Source: Flavobacteriales bacterium (GTDB lineage: Bacteria > Bacteroidota > Bacteroidia > Flavobacteriales_D > Crocinitomicaceae). From it: DNA of 64,000 bases. The position numbers and the translations under genes were made by a program. The notes under the pieces were generated by a model, which made no database searches, was not told the origin of the DNA, and worked only from the letters and a program-made list of their open reading frames with translations. The stretch spans positions 1-64,000 of the forward strand of contig CANFJL010000001.1 in NCBI GenBank assembly GCA_947447525.1, read 5' to 3'. Shown piece after piece: positions 1-8,740 of this stretch (position 1 is its first letter; every line of letters starts with the position of its first letter).

Positions 1-418
1 TAGGGGGATGATTAAAAGCGAATTCAACCAGGACATATTGATCTCCAAAACTTAAAATGTTTTTAGCTTTAATTTTGTCAATTAAGGTTTCATCGAAAAA
101 ATATTCTGCTGCTACCTCTATTTCAAGGGTAATTCCGGCTTCCATAGCAGCAGCTTTTAATTGCTTATAACCGTCCAAAATAATTTCCGAAGTATTCGGA
201 TAGGATCCAGGTTTTACATGTGGCGTTGTAATTACCTTTTTAAAACCCAAATTTTCAAACTTTATCAACATCGCAAGACTATGCTCCATACTGGGCGATC
301 CATCGTCAATTCCTGGGATCAAATGACTGTGCATGTCTATTTTGACTTGATTTAAATCTAGGGGCAGATTCAATGATTTCTTTGCCTTGCTCTTAAAAAG
401 TTGCCCCAAAAATCCCAT
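1..418 (-). CDS. CpsB/YwqE-type tyrosine-protein phosphatase (PHP family), partial
   Basis: Only the first 139 codons are in the window; the gene runs off the left edge. The start ATG overlaps the stop of the upstream dTDP-glucose dehydratase gene (TAATG). Residues 26-41 read KIDMHSHLIPGIDDGS, the metal-binding opening of the PHP-fold phosphatases of Gram-positive capsule loci (CpsB, YwqE), with H30 and H32 as expected ligands. Family members are about 240-260 residues, so roughly half is missing. In other bacteria these enzymes dephosphorylate the tyrosine kinase that controls polysaccharide polymerisation and export. Its place at the end of a nucleotide-sugar operon fits that role. The partner kinase is not visible here. 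Confidence 0.85.
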   Translation of the reverse strand, partial: MGFLGQLFKSKAKKSLNLPLDLNQVKIDMHSHLIPGIDDGSPSMEHSLAMLIKFENLGFKKVITTPHVKPGSYPNTSEIILDGYKQLKAAAMEAGITLEIEVAAEYFFDETLIDKIKAKNILSFGDQYVLVEFAFNHPP

Positions 419-1482
419 TATCTTTTTTCGTATTGTTGTTTGTAATAGTCTTGGTAAGCACCAGAGGTAATTTTTTCTACCCAGCTTTTATTTTCTAAAT
501 ACCAATCAATGGTTTTGGACAAACCTTCTTCAAAAGTAATCGATGGTTTCCAATTCAATTCATTTTCTATTTTGCTAGCATCAATGGCATAGCGTTGATC
601 GTGTCCTGCTCTGTCCTTAACATAAGTAATTAATTGCTTGGAACTTCCTTTTGCGCGACCTAGTTTTTGATCCATTAATTCGCATAAATAATGCACCAAG
701 TCAATATTTGTCCATTCGTTAAGTCCGCCAATATTGTAGGATTCACCGATGCGACCAGAATGAAAAATAATATCGATGGCACTCACATGATCTTCTACCC
801 ATAACCAATCTCGAATGTTTAATCCTGCACCATATACGGGCAAGGGCAATTCGTTTAGAATATTATTAATCATCAAAGGGATTAATTTTTCTGGGAAGTG
901 ATGACTGCCATAATTATTCGAACAATTCGAAATTTTAATCGGCAAACCATAAGTATGATAATAAGCATTTACGAAATGATCTGAAGATGCTTTTGAAGCC
1001 GAATAGGGACTTCTTGGATCATAGGGAGTAGTTTCTGTAAAAAAACCATCTGCTTCTAAGCTACCATAAACTTCATCGGTGGATACATGGTGAAAAACAT
1101 GTCCCGCCTCAGTTCCCCAAGCTTGTTTTGCGGCTTCAAGTAAATTAACGGTACCGACAACATTCGTCATCACAAACTCCATAGGTCCTTCAATCGATCG
1201 ATCTACATGAGATTCAGCTGCAAGGTGAATTACATCTGTTACCTTGTGACGGTCAAAAACGGAAACTAAGCCCTCTTTATCACAGATGTCAATTTTTTCA
1301 AAAATATAATTGGGAGCTCGTTCTATATCTTGAAGATTTGCTAAGTTACCTGCATAAGTCAACTTATCTACATTGATAATGAGATAGTCAGGATAAGACT
1401 GCACCATTTTCCGCACCATGTGTGAGCCTATGAATCCAGCTCCACCAGTTATTACAATTCTTTTTTTATAGGTATTTTCCAT
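418..1482 (-). CDS. rfbB: dTDP-glucose 4,6-dehydratase
   Basis: The 354-residue protein is a short-chain dehydrogenase/reductase with the NAD-binding motif GGAGFIG (13-19), the active-site stretch STDEVYG (134-140) containing the T-D-E triad of RfbB/RmlB, and the catalytic pair Y160/K164 in YSASK. It converts dTDP-glucose to dTDP-4-keto-6-deoxyglucose, the branch point to rhamnose, fucosamine-like and other deoxysugars. It follows the WbpA-like gene by one base and overlaps the next gene by one base, so it is part of the polysaccharide operon. No rfbA, rfbC or rfbD lies in the window, so the final deoxysugar cannot be named. Confidence 0.93.
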   Translation of the reverse strand: MENTYKKRIVITGGAGFIGSHMVRKMVQSYPDYLIINVDKLTYAGNLANLQDIERAPNYIFEKIDICDKEGLVSVFDRHKVTDVIHLAAESHVDRSIEGPMEFVMTNVVGTVNLLEAAKQAWGTEAGHVFHHVSTDEVYGSLEADGFFTETTPYDPRSPYSASKASSDHFVNAYYHTYGLPIKISNCSNNYGSHHFPEKLIPLMINNILNELPLPVYGAGLNIRDWLWVEDHVSAIDIIFHSGRIGESYNIGGLNEWTNIDLVHYLCELMDQKLGRAKGSSKQLITYVKDRAGHDQRYAIDASKIENELNWKPSITFEEGLSKTIDWYLENKSWVEKITSGAYQDYYKQQYEKR

Positions 1483-1483
1483 A

Positions 1484-2785
1484 TTACAAACTCCAATAGA
1501 CTAAATCCGTTATTTTTCTGCTGTAAATTCCTTTAACATCAATAAAAACACCTTGCCCATTTTTCATGATACTTTTAAAATAGTTTTCATCCAAGTTGAG
1601 GTATTCCATATGATTTACAGCAACAATAATGGCATCATAATCAGCTCTAATTTTTTCTGTTAATGGAATGCCATATTCATGATTCATTTCCTCTGAACTC
1701 GCGTGAGGATCCACAATGTCCACCTGCATTTGATAGGATTTCAATTCGTTGATGATATCCACCACTTTAGTATTTCTAATATCGCTAACATCTTCTTTGA
1801 AGGTAGCACCCATAATCAACACTCTAGATTCTTGAATGTGTTTTCCTTGCGCGATGACTTTTTTTACCGTTTGTTTGGCAATATAAAATCCCATAGAATC
1901 ATTTACATAGCGTCCGCTTGTAATGACCTTAGAATGATATCCAGCTTGCTGCGCTTTATGGGTAAGGTAGTAGGGATCAACACCAATGCAATGTCCACCC
2001 ACTAAACCTGGAGAAAATTTCAAAAAATTCCATTTGGTTCCTGCAGCAGCCAACACATCGTAGGTATTGATATTCAGTTTATTGAAGATGATGGAGAGCT
2101 CATTCACCAAGGCAATATTGACATCTCTTTGTGTATTTTCTATTATTTTCGCAGCTTCAGCTACTTTAATACTTGGTGCACAATGTACTCCAGCTTGAAC
2201 AACAAGTTCATATACTTTCGCAATTTCCTCAAGGGATTCATCACAACAACCTGAAACCACTTTGATTACATTTTGCAGCGTATGTTCTTTATCTCCTGGA
2301 TTAATTCTTTCTGGAGAGTAACCAACTTTAAAATCATTTTTAAATTTCAGTCCGGTTTCACTTTCTAAAATTGGAATACAATCCTCTTCTGTACAACCTG
2401 GATAAACGGTAGATTCATAGACAACATAATCTCCTTTTTTCAAAACTTGAGCAATTGTTTTTGAAGCCCCAAGAAGCGGTTTTAAATTCGGTAAATTAGC
2501 ATCATCAATTGGGGTAGGTACGGCAATAATAAAAAACTCAACGGACTTCAAGTCCTGAATATTTGATGTAAATTCTATTTGAGAGTTATCAAACACACTA
2601 CCATCAAGTTCCTTACTTGGATCAATTTTTTGCTTCATTAATTGAACGCGATCCTCATTAATATCAAAGCCAATTACTTTTATTTTCTTAGCAAATTCCA
2701 AAGCAATAGGCAGTCCAACATAACCTAATCCAATAACGGCTAGTGTCGCTTCTTTGTCTACTAATTTTTGATATATCTTTTTCAT
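1484..2785 (-). CDS. UDP-N-acetylglucosamine/galactosamine 6-dehydrogenase (WbpA/TviB family)
   Basis: The 433-residue nucleotide-sugar dehydrogenase has the N-terminal Rossmann motif GLGYVG (19-24), the central dimerisation helix region (about 205-300) and the catalytic cysteine C266 in GGHCIGVDP. The GGHC context and the N-terminus match the WbpA/TviB group, which oxidises UDP-GlcNAc or UDP-GalNAc, rather than UDP-glucose dehydrogenases. It is flanked by WbpB- and WbpD-like genes, which supports UDP-GlcNAc as substrate and UDP-N-acetylglucosaminuronate as product. Substrate choice is inferred from context. Confidence 0.88.
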   Translation of the reverse strand: MKKIYQKLVDKEATLAVIGLGYVGLPIALEFAKKIKVIGFDINEDRVQLMKQKIDPSKELDGSVFDNSQIEFTSNIQDLKSVEFFIIAVPTPIDDANLPNLKPLLGASKTIAQVLKKGDYVVYESTVYPGCTEEDCIPILESETGLKFKNDFKVGYSPERINPGDKEHTLQNVIKVVSGCCDESLEEIAKVYELVVQAGVHCAPSIKVAEAAKIIENTQRDVNIALVNELSIIFNKLNINTYDVLAAAGTKWNFLKFSPGLVGGHCIGVDPYYLTHKAQQAGYHSKVITSGRYVNDSMGFYIAKQTVKKVIAQGKHIQESRVLIMGATFKEDVSDIRNTKVVDIINELKSYQMQVDIVDPHASSEEMNHEYGIPLTEKIRADYDAIIVAVNHMEYLNLDENYFKSIMKNGQGVFIDVKGIYSRKITDLVYWSL

Positions 2786-2799
2786 CTAAAACTCCGTTA

Positions 2800-3834
2800 C
2801 TAATATTTTTGTTCGTCCCTTACTTTATAAATTCGCTCTATAATATCTACTACTTTCATTCCTTCTAAGGCATTGGTAGTTGCTGAAGTTCTACCTTTTA
2901 AAGTATCGATTACATTAGCAATTACATAATTATGATTTGCAGCAGATCCTTTGTATAAACCATAATCATTTGCTGGATTAGCAGCTTTTAATTCTGGCAT
3001 TTCATAATCTTTAATATTACAAACTTCTACTTCATTCATGTATTGACCGCCGATTTTCACGGAGCCATTTTTTCCAATAATTGTCATCGAAGACTCCAAG
3101 TTTTGATTGGCTACGGAAGTAGAATAATTTATAGAACCCATTCCACCATTAAGGAAATTAAAGTTCACAAAACCAGAATCTTCAAAATCGGTATAATCTT
3201 TATGGGTAAAGTCAGCAAATTTTCCTTGAATAGCATCTACATCACCAAAGAGCCAATACATGATATCAATAAAATGAGAGAATTGAGTGAATAAAGTCCC
3301 ACCGTCAAGATCAGCAGTACCTTTCCATCCATCTGCTTTATAGTACCTTTCATCTCTATTCCAGTAACAATTCAATTGTACCATAAAGATATCACCTAAT
3401 ACTTTTTCATCAATTATAGATTTAATCCATTCAGAAGGAGGGGAATATCTATTTTGCATAACACAAAAAACTTGCTTTGACATTTGCATGGATTTAAAGA
3501 TCACGCGTTCGCAAGATTCTGTAGTCAATCCCATTGGTTTCTCACATACCACATGCTTATTTGCTTCTAAAGCTGCAATGGCTTGTTCTGCATGTAAACC
3601 ATTTGGCGTACAAATATTGGCCACATCGAAATCTAAATTTGATGCTAAAAGTTCTTCAATACTAGAGAAATGCGGGATGTTAAATTGTTCCACTCCACAA
3701 ACATCAGCAGGTCTAGGATCAACCATAGCGACTAATGTTCCTTCTTCATTTCTTTGTATCATTTCGGCATGCCTTTTTCCTATATGTCCGGCCCCAATGA
3801 CAACAAATTTTACTTTTTGATTTTCTGGCATCAT
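2800..3834 (-). CDS. Gfo/Idh/MocA-family oxidoreductase, WbpB-like
   Basis: The 344-residue protein begins with a Rossmann fold (GAGHIG, 14-19) and carries the family motif EKP (98-100), followed by the C-terminal beta-sheet domain. In the Pseudomonas wbp pathway WbpB oxidises the C3 hydroxyl of UDP-GlcNAcA to the 3-keto sugar that WbpE aminates. The gene overlaps the WbpD-like acetyltransferase gene upstream by 4 bases (ATGA) and is followed after 14 bases by the WbpA-like gene, which makes the same assignment likely here. The assignment rests on family motifs plus neighbourhood. Other sugar dehydrogenases of the same fold cannot be ruled out from sequence alone. Confidence 0.82.
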   Translation of the reverse strand: MMPENQKVKFVVIGAGHIGKRHAEMIQRNEEGTLVAMVDPRPADVCGVEQFNIPHFSSIEELLASNLDFDVANICTPNGLHAEQAIAALEANKHVVCEKPMGLTTESCERVIFKSMQMSKQVFCVMQNRYSPPSEWIKSIIDEKVLGDIFMVQLNCYWNRDERYYKADGWKGTADLDGGTLFTQFSHFIDIMYWLFGDVDAIQGKFADFTHKDYTDFEDSGFVNFNFLNGGMGSINYSTSVANQNLESSMTIIGKNGSVKIGGQYMNEVEVCNIKDYEMPELKAANPANDYGLYKGSAANHNYVIANVIDTLKGRTSATTNALEGMKVVDIIERIYKVRDEQKY

Positions 3835-4409
3835 TTAATTTTTTCTATTTTTTTATCTTCTAATTTATATTCTTCCTGACTTTCCGGGCACTTTGCTATT
3901 CCCTGTTCATCAAAAGTCAATCGATGTCCAAATTCACTTATCCATCCAATTTGTCTGGCTGGATTCCCTACAACAAGTGCGTATGGAAGTACTTCTTTAG
4001 TAACAACAGCACCTGCACCAATAAATGCATATGCACCTATTTCATTCCCACAAACAATGGTAGCGTTGGCGCCAATACTTGCACCTTTTCTTACTGTTGT
4101 TTTAGCGTATTCATTTTTGCGATTTACATGAGATCTAGGATTTATAACATTGGTAAAAACCATTGAAGGTCCTAAAAAAACATCATCTTCACAATTTACT
4201 CCTGTATAAATGGAAACATTATTTTGAACTTTTACATTTTTACCTAAGCGTACCCCTGGAGAAATTACAACATTTTGTCCAATATTACAAGCTTCTCCTA
4301 GTTCACAATCCGCCATAATATGCGAAAAGTGCCAAATTTTGGTTCCTTTTCCAATGCGACATCCTGCATCAATTACTGCTGATTCATGGGCGAAATATTC
4401 TTCCATCAT
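3831..4409 (-). CDS. UDP-sugar N-acetyltransferase, WbpD-like left-handed beta-helix protein
   Basis: The 192-residue protein consists mainly of hexapeptide repeats (I/L/V-G-x4 pattern, about residues 15-150) typical of left-handed beta-helix acyltransferases. It includes the segments [20 protein letters not shown] and [12 protein letters not shown], the latter being the usual end of the helix. WbpD uses acetyl-CoA to acetylate the 3-amino group of UDP-GlcNAc3NA. The gene overlaps its neighbours by 4 bases on both sides. A second Met one codon in (start at 4406) is an alternative start. The enzyme class is secure and the exact substrate is inferred from the WbpA, WbpB and WbpE homologues around it. 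Confidence 0.85.
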   Translation of the reverse strand: MMEEYFAHESAVIDAGCRIGKGTKIWHFSHIMADCELGEACNIGQNVVISPGVRLGKNVKVQNNVSIYTGVNCEDDVFLGPSMVFTNVINPRSHVNRKNEYAKTTVRKGASIGANATIVCGNEIGAYAFIGAGAVVTKEVLPYALVVGNPARQIGWISEFGHRLTFDEQGIAKCPESQEEYKLEDKKIEKIK

Positions 4410-5392
4410 TTCATATTATAGTGATCAAAATTATTGTGCTCAGTTGCCATAAGTTCTTCTTTCGAACAACTTTTAAAATAGGCATAGGTTCTTTCCAAGC
4501 CTTCTTTTCTGTCAATTTTAGGAGTCCAATTTAACAGTGCAGTAGCTTTACTAATATCTGGTCTTCTTTGTTTCGGGTCATCAACAGGCAAGTCCTTGAA
4601 GACAACTTTTTGAGTAGTTTTTGTTAGGGCAATAATTTCTTCTGCAAATTGAGCGATGGTAATTTCTGAAGGATTTCCGATATTGATCGGGTCGCTGCAA
4701 TTGCTGTGCAACAAGCGCACGATGCCTTCCACTAAATCATCAACATAACAAAAAGAACGGGTTTGCGATCCATCACCAAAGATGGTTAAATCCTCACCTC
4801 TAAGCGCTTGACCTATAAAAGCGGGCAGGACACGTCCATCATTTAAGCGCATTCTTGGTCCATAAGTATTGAATATCCTTACTATTCTGGTAGACAATCC
4901 ATGAAAATTATGGTAGGCCATGGTAATGGCTTCTTGAAATCTTTTTGCTTCATCATATACACCTCGAGGTCCAACAGGATTTACATGTCCCCAATAATCT
5001 TCCGTTTGAGGATGGACTTCTGGGTCTCCGTATACTTCTGAAGTAGATGCAATGAGAATTGTAGCTCCTTTAGCTTTCGCTAAGCCAAGGCAATTATGTA
5101 CTCCAAGTGATCCAACTTTTAAGGTTTGAATTGGAATTTTTAAGTAATCAATGGGACTGGCAGGAGAAGCGAAATGTAAAATATAATCTAAGGGTCCTGG
5201 AATATGAATGAACTTCGAAACATCGTGGTGATAAAATTCAAATTGACTCAATTTGAATAAATGTTCAATGTTTTTTAAACTACCGGTAATTAGATTATCC
5301 ATACCAATAACGCGGTAACCATCTTTGATAAACCGATCGCATAAATGAGATCCTAAAAAACCAGCTGCACCGGTAATTAATACACTTTTCAT
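4406..5392 (-). CDS. UDP-glucuronate decarboxylase (UDP-xylose synthase)
   Basis: The 328-residue extended SDR protein has GAAGFLG (8-14) for NAD, the serine-rich [10 protein letters not shown] segment (115-124) and the catalytic Y146/K150 in YDEAK. The HFASPASP segment and [11 protein letters not shown] are typical of UDP-xylose synthases. It converts UDP-glucuronate to UDP-xylose with NAD recycled internally. The upstream gene encodes UDP-glucose dehydrogenase, which makes its substrate. The two genes overlap by 4 bases, so the UDP-xylose branch sits as a pair inside the wbp-like set. Confidence 0.9.
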   Translation of the reverse strand: MKSVLITGAAGFLGSHLCDRFIKDGYRVIGMDNLITGSLKNIEHLFKLSQFEFYHHDVSKFIHIPGPLDYILHFASPASPIDYLKIPIQTLKVGSLGVHNCLGLAKAKGATILIASTSEVYGDPEVHPQTEDYWGHVNPVGPRGVYDEAKRFQEAITMAYHNFHGLSTRIVRIFNTYGPRMRLNDGRVLPAFIGQALRGEDLTIFGDGSQTRSFCYVDDLVEGIVRLLHSNCSDPINIGNPSEITIAQFAEEIIALTKTTQKVVFKDLPVDDPKQRRPDISKATALLNWTPKIDRKEGLERTYAYFKSCSKEELMATEHNNFDHYNMK

Positions 5393-6708
5393 GCTCCTAT
5401 ATTTTTAGAATTTCGACCGATACTCATGTAGCAAAAACCTTCCTTTTCAATGTCTTCAGTGTCAAACAGGTTACGACCATCAAAAATCACATTCCCTTTC
5501 ATAGTTGATTTCATTAGAGCGAAATTTGGATTTCTAAAAACACTCCATTCCGTACAAATTACCAAAGCATCTACTTGATCAATGGCTTCATACTCACTGG
5601 ATGCATATTCAATCGCGTTTCCTATTTTAGCTTTTACATTTTGCATTGCTTCTGGATCAAAGGCAATCACATGTGCACCCGCTTCTACCAATTTTTCAAT
5701 TAAATATAAGGCTGGCGCTTCACGAATATCATCAGTATCAGGTTTAAAAGCCAAGCCCCAAACCCCAATTTTTTTACCTTTTAATACTCCTCTGAAATAG
5801 TTATTAATTTTTGGAAAAAGTACCGTCTTTTGTTCTTGGTTTACTTTCATCACCGCATTTAAGATTTGAAAAGAAAAATTATTTTCTTTTCCTGCTTGCG
5901 CTAAGGCTTGAACATCTTTTGGAAAACAAGACCCACCATATCCCATTCCTGGAAATAAAAATCTTTTACCAATTCTATCGTCTGAACCAATTCCCATTCG
6001 AACTTCATCAACATTAGCACCGACTAATTCGCAAAAATTAGCAATTTCATTCATAAAAGTAATCTTGGTTGCTAAGAATGCGTTGGCTGCATATTTGGTT
6101 AATTCAGCAGATTTAGAATCCATAAAATAAATCGGATTTCCTTGCCTCACAAATGGTTTATACAAGTTTTCCATTGTTTTTTTAGCCCGATCATCAGAAG
6201 TGCCAATGACCACTCTGTCGGGTTTCATAAAGTCATTTATAGCGAATCCTTCTCGTAAAAATTCAGGATTAGAAACAACACTAAAAGGAACATTAGTTTT
6301 GGCACGAATACAAGACTCCACCAAATCCGCGGTCCCAACAGGCACCGTACTTTTGTCCACAATAACCACATAATTTTTAATCAAGGCACCTATTTGATTG
6401 GCTACCCCTAGAATATAGGATAAATCAGCTGATCCATCTTCATTTGGTGGGGTAGGTAGGGCAAGAAAAATTACTTCGGCATCTTTTATACCTGCTTCCA
6501 AATCGCTTGTAAAATTCAATCTCTTTGCTGCAATATTTCTTTCAAAAAGTGTATCTAAATTGGGCTCGTAAATAGGAACATTTCCCTCTTGCATTGATTT
6601 CACTTTATCTTGATCAATGTCTACACACCAAACTTGATTTCCTGTTTCAGCAAAGCAAGTCCCTGTGACCAAACCAACATATCCAGAACCAATGACTGCT
6701 ATTTTCAT
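5389..6708 (-). CDS. ugd: UDP-glucose 6-dehydrogenase
   Basis: The 439-residue protein starts directly with the Rossmann motif GSGYVG (7-12) and has the catalytic cysteine C261 in GGSCFPKD, the signature of UDP-glucose dehydrogenases. This differs from the GGHC of the second dehydrogenase in this operon. It oxidises UDP-glucose twice with NAD+ to UDP-glucuronate. Start and stop both overlap the neighbouring genes by 4 bases (aminotransferase before, UDP-xylose synthase after), so translation is probably coupled. UDP-glucuronate can be used directly or decarboxylated to UDP-xylose by the next enzyme. Confidence 0.93.
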   Translation of the reverse strand: MKIAVIGSGYVGLVTGTCFAETGNQVWCVDIDQDKVKSMQEGNVPIYEPNLDTLFERNIAAKRLNFTSDLEAGIKDAEVIFLALPTPPNEDGSADLSYILGVANQIGALIKNYVVIVDKSTVPVGTADLVESCIRAKTNVPFSVVSNPEFLREGFAINDFMKPDRVVIGTSDDRAKKTMENLYKPFVRQGNPIYFMDSKSAELTKYAANAFLATKITFMNEIANFCELVGANVDEVRMGIGSDDRIGKRFLFPGMGYGGSCFPKDVQALAQAGKENNFSFQILNAVMKVNQEQKTVLFPKINNYFRGVLKGKKIGVWGLAFKPDTDDIREAPALYLIEKLVEAGAHVIAFDPEAMQNVKAKIGNAIEYASSEYEAIDQVDALVICTEWSVFRNPNFALMKSTMKGNVIFDGRNLFDTEDIEKEGFCYMSIGRNSKNIGA

Positions 6709-7841
6709 TTGATAGAATTAATATATTCAACAATGGTCGAAGTAATGTATGCCAATTGTTCCTCTTGCATTTCTGTATGGATGGGCAATGATAAAACACA
6801 ATTGGTCAGGTAATCCGTTACTGGAAGTTCCGTTGTTGCACTTCCAAAAGCACTAAACATTTTTTGTCTGTGAGCCGGTACAGGATAATAAATCATGGAA
6901 GGAATTTCTTTGGATGCTAAATGAGCACTTAAGGCATCTCTTTCAATTCCTTCTAATTGCACAGTATATTGATGAAAAACATGCTTAGAATCTTCCGATC
7001 TAAAGGGTATTTTAATCCCTGAAATTGCTCCAAAGACCGTGTCATAATACGTTGCAACATTTCTTCTTGAGTCAATATAATTGTCCAATTGGCGCAACTT
7101 GATGCGCAATACAGCTGCTTGAATACTATCCAAGCGTGAATTACAACCCACTACTTCATGATAATATTTCACTTTTTGACCGTGATTGGCAATCATTCTT
7201 ATTTTTTCAGCAAGCGCATCATCATTGGTATAGAGCGCACCCCCATCACCATAGCACCCTAGATTTTTACTAGGAAAAAAAGAAGTGCAACCGATATTCC
7301 CAAGAGTACCAGTTTTTTCAACTTTGCCATTTTCTAGGTGGTAGATAGATCCTAAAGCCTGAGCATTGTCTTCAACGACTGCAAGATTGTGTTTTTTTGC
7401 GATGGCTAGAATAGCATTCATATTTGCTGCTTGACCGTATAAATGAACCGGAACAATTGCTTTTGTTTTATTGCTTATTGCTGCTTCAATTTTAGTTGCA
7501 TCAATACAAAAAGTTGCAGGGTCTACATCAACAAAAATTGGTTTGAGACCCAGCAAAGCAATTACTTCAGTGGTAGCGATATAGGTAAAAGAGGGAGTAA
7601 TTACTTCATCTCCGGGAACTAAGCCCAAGCTCATCAGAGCAATTTGAAGGGCATCCGTTCCGTTGGCACATGGAATTACATGTTTAACTTCTAAATACTC
7701 TTCTAATTCTTTTTGAAAATTTTGTACTTCAGGGCCATTAATAAATTGAGCATTTTGAATAACCGAAAGGATCGCTTCGTCAATCGCGGGCTTGATTTTT
7801 TCATATTGTGTAATCAAGTCAACCATTTGAATATTTTTCAT
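6705..7841 (-). CDS. DegT/DnrJ/EryC1-family sugar aminotransferase, WbpE-like
   Basis: The 378-residue PLP enzyme has the cofactor-phosphate motif GTDAL (61-65), the PLP-ring aspartate in VEDNAQ (D158) and the Schiff-base lysine K192 in FFPSKNLG. The N-terminus (MVDL...QY) and GDGGA after the lysine match WbpE, which transaminates UDP-3-keto-GlcNAcA with glutamate. It is the first gene of the minus-strand operon. A TATTTTTG box (7875-7868) lies 26 bases before its ATG. Together with the WbpA-, WbpB- and WbpD-like genes it would complete synthesis of UDP-2,3-diacetamido-2,3-dideoxyglucuronate. No epimerase of the WbpI type is seen. Confidence 0.88.
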   Translation of the reverse strand: MKNIQMVDLITQYEKIKPAIDEAILSVIQNAQFINGPEVQNFQKELEEYLEVKHVIPCANGTDALQIALMSLGLVPGDEVITPSFTYIATTEVIALLGLKPIFVDVDPATFCIDATKIEAAISNKTKAIVPVHLYGQAANMNAILAIAKKHNLAVVEDNAQALGSIYHLENGKVEKTGTLGNIGCTSFFPSKNLGCYGDGGALYTNDDALAEKIRMIANHGQKVKYYHEVVGCNSRLDSIQAAVLRIKLRQLDNYIDSRRNVATYYDTVFGAISGIKIPFRSEDSKHVFHQYTVQLEGIERDALSAHLASKEIPSMIYYPVPAHRQKMFSAFGSATTELPVTDYLTNCVLSLPIHTEMQEEQLAYITSTIVEYINSIK

Positions 7842-7867
7842 GCGAAAGAATTGCTTTAATTAAGTGT

Positions 7868-7875
7868 CAAAAATA
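7868..7875 (-). promoter_or_regulatory. Putative -7 promoter box for the polysaccharide operon
   Basis: Read on the minus strand the site is TATTTTTG, matching the Bacteroidota -7 consensus TAnnTTTG. It lies 26 bases upstream of the first gene of the operon. No clear -33 TTTG is seen at the usual distance, so support comes from the box and its position only. Confidence 0.4.
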
Positions 7876-7963
7876 AGGATATTTACTCAGTTTTTTCCTA
7901 TGTTTTGATGTAAAGTACACGCTACTAATTAGAACTTTACGGATAATTAGACAAAAAATCAAT

Positions 7964-7971
7964 TACTTTTG
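7964..7971 (+). promoter_or_regulatory. Putative -7 promoter box, 4 bases before an ATG
   Basis: TACTTTTG matches TAnnTTTG and ends only 4 bases before the ATG at 7976. If transcription starts at the usual distance from this box, the mRNA would have almost no leader. The -33 element is not obvious. Confidence 0.4.
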
Positions 7972-7975
7972 ACAT

Positions 7976-8740
7976 ATGAACAATTGGAAATTTACTTTTT
8001 TAATTTTTATGCTCTTTATTTCTTTGTGCTCCAATGCGCAGAGAAATGTCAAAGATTCAGCAATTTCAACTCCTTGGGTGGGGGTACATTATGGTGCTAA
8101 TCTACCAGGTGCAGACTTATTAGCGCGCTATGGTTTTTTGAATCATGTTGGATTTATGGCGGGATATAAAACTAAAAAACAATGGTATTATGGTCTTGAT
8201 GCAAATTTTATTTTTGGGCGAACGGTTCACATGACCGGACTTTTTGATCATTTGGTTGATGATAAAGGAAACATCACAGATGTCAATGGAGACATTGCAA
8301 AAGTATTTGTAATGCCAAGGGGTTTTAATGCCAATGTGTCCGTGGGAAGATTATTTCCTATATTTGGTTCCAATAAAAGTTCTGGTATTTTCATTCATGG
8401 AGGCCTTGGATATTTATTGCATCATCTTCGAGTAGAAACGCAAGATCAAGTTATTCCTCAATTAGAATTAGATTATAAAAAAGGATATGATCGCTTATCG
8501 ATTGGAATCAATACCCACCAATTTGTTGGTTATGCATTTTTAGCTGATGGTGGATTTTATAATTTTTATGCAGGTTTGTATGCTCAGCAAGGATTTACAA
8601 AAAATCAACGCACCATATATTTTGATCAACCAACGGTTCCTGTCTCTACTGCAACGCGTTTAGACTTACAGTTTGGCTTGCGCGCAGGTTGGTTTATTCC
8701 AATTTACAAGCGTAAACCAAAGGATTACTATTTTAATTGA
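7976..8740 (+). CDS. Predicted outer-membrane or secreted protein of unknown function
   Basis: The 254-residue protein has a signal peptide (hydrophobic residues 7-20, cleavage near CSNAQ, 18-22). The remainder has alternating aromatic/glycine strands such as WVGVHYGANLPG, SVGRLFP, FIHGGLGYLLHH and FGLRAGWFIPIYKR, typical of small outer-membrane beta-barrels in this phylum. It precedes the Kdo transferase gene, whose ATG overlaps its stop (TGATG), so the two are probably co-transcribed. A link to the outer membrane is suggested by that neighbour. No specific function is recognised. Confidence 0.75.
   Translation: MNNWKFTFLIFMLFISLCSNAQRNVKDSAISTPWVGVHYGANLPGADLLARYGFLNHVGFMAGYKTKKQWYYGLDANFIFGRTVHMTGLFDHLVDDKGNITDVNGDIAKVFVMPRGFNANVSVGRLFPIFGSNKSSGIFIHGGLGYLLHHLRVETQDQVIPQLELDYKKGYDRLSIGINTHQFVGYAFLADGGFYNFYAGLYAQQGFTKNQRTIYFDQPTVPVSTATRLDLQFGLRAGWFIPIYKRKPKDYYFN

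Noticed and set aside
161-355. Plus-strand frame inside the CpsB-like gene
   Set aside because: It is a shadow of the minus-strand PHP phosphatase, whose motif is unmistakable.
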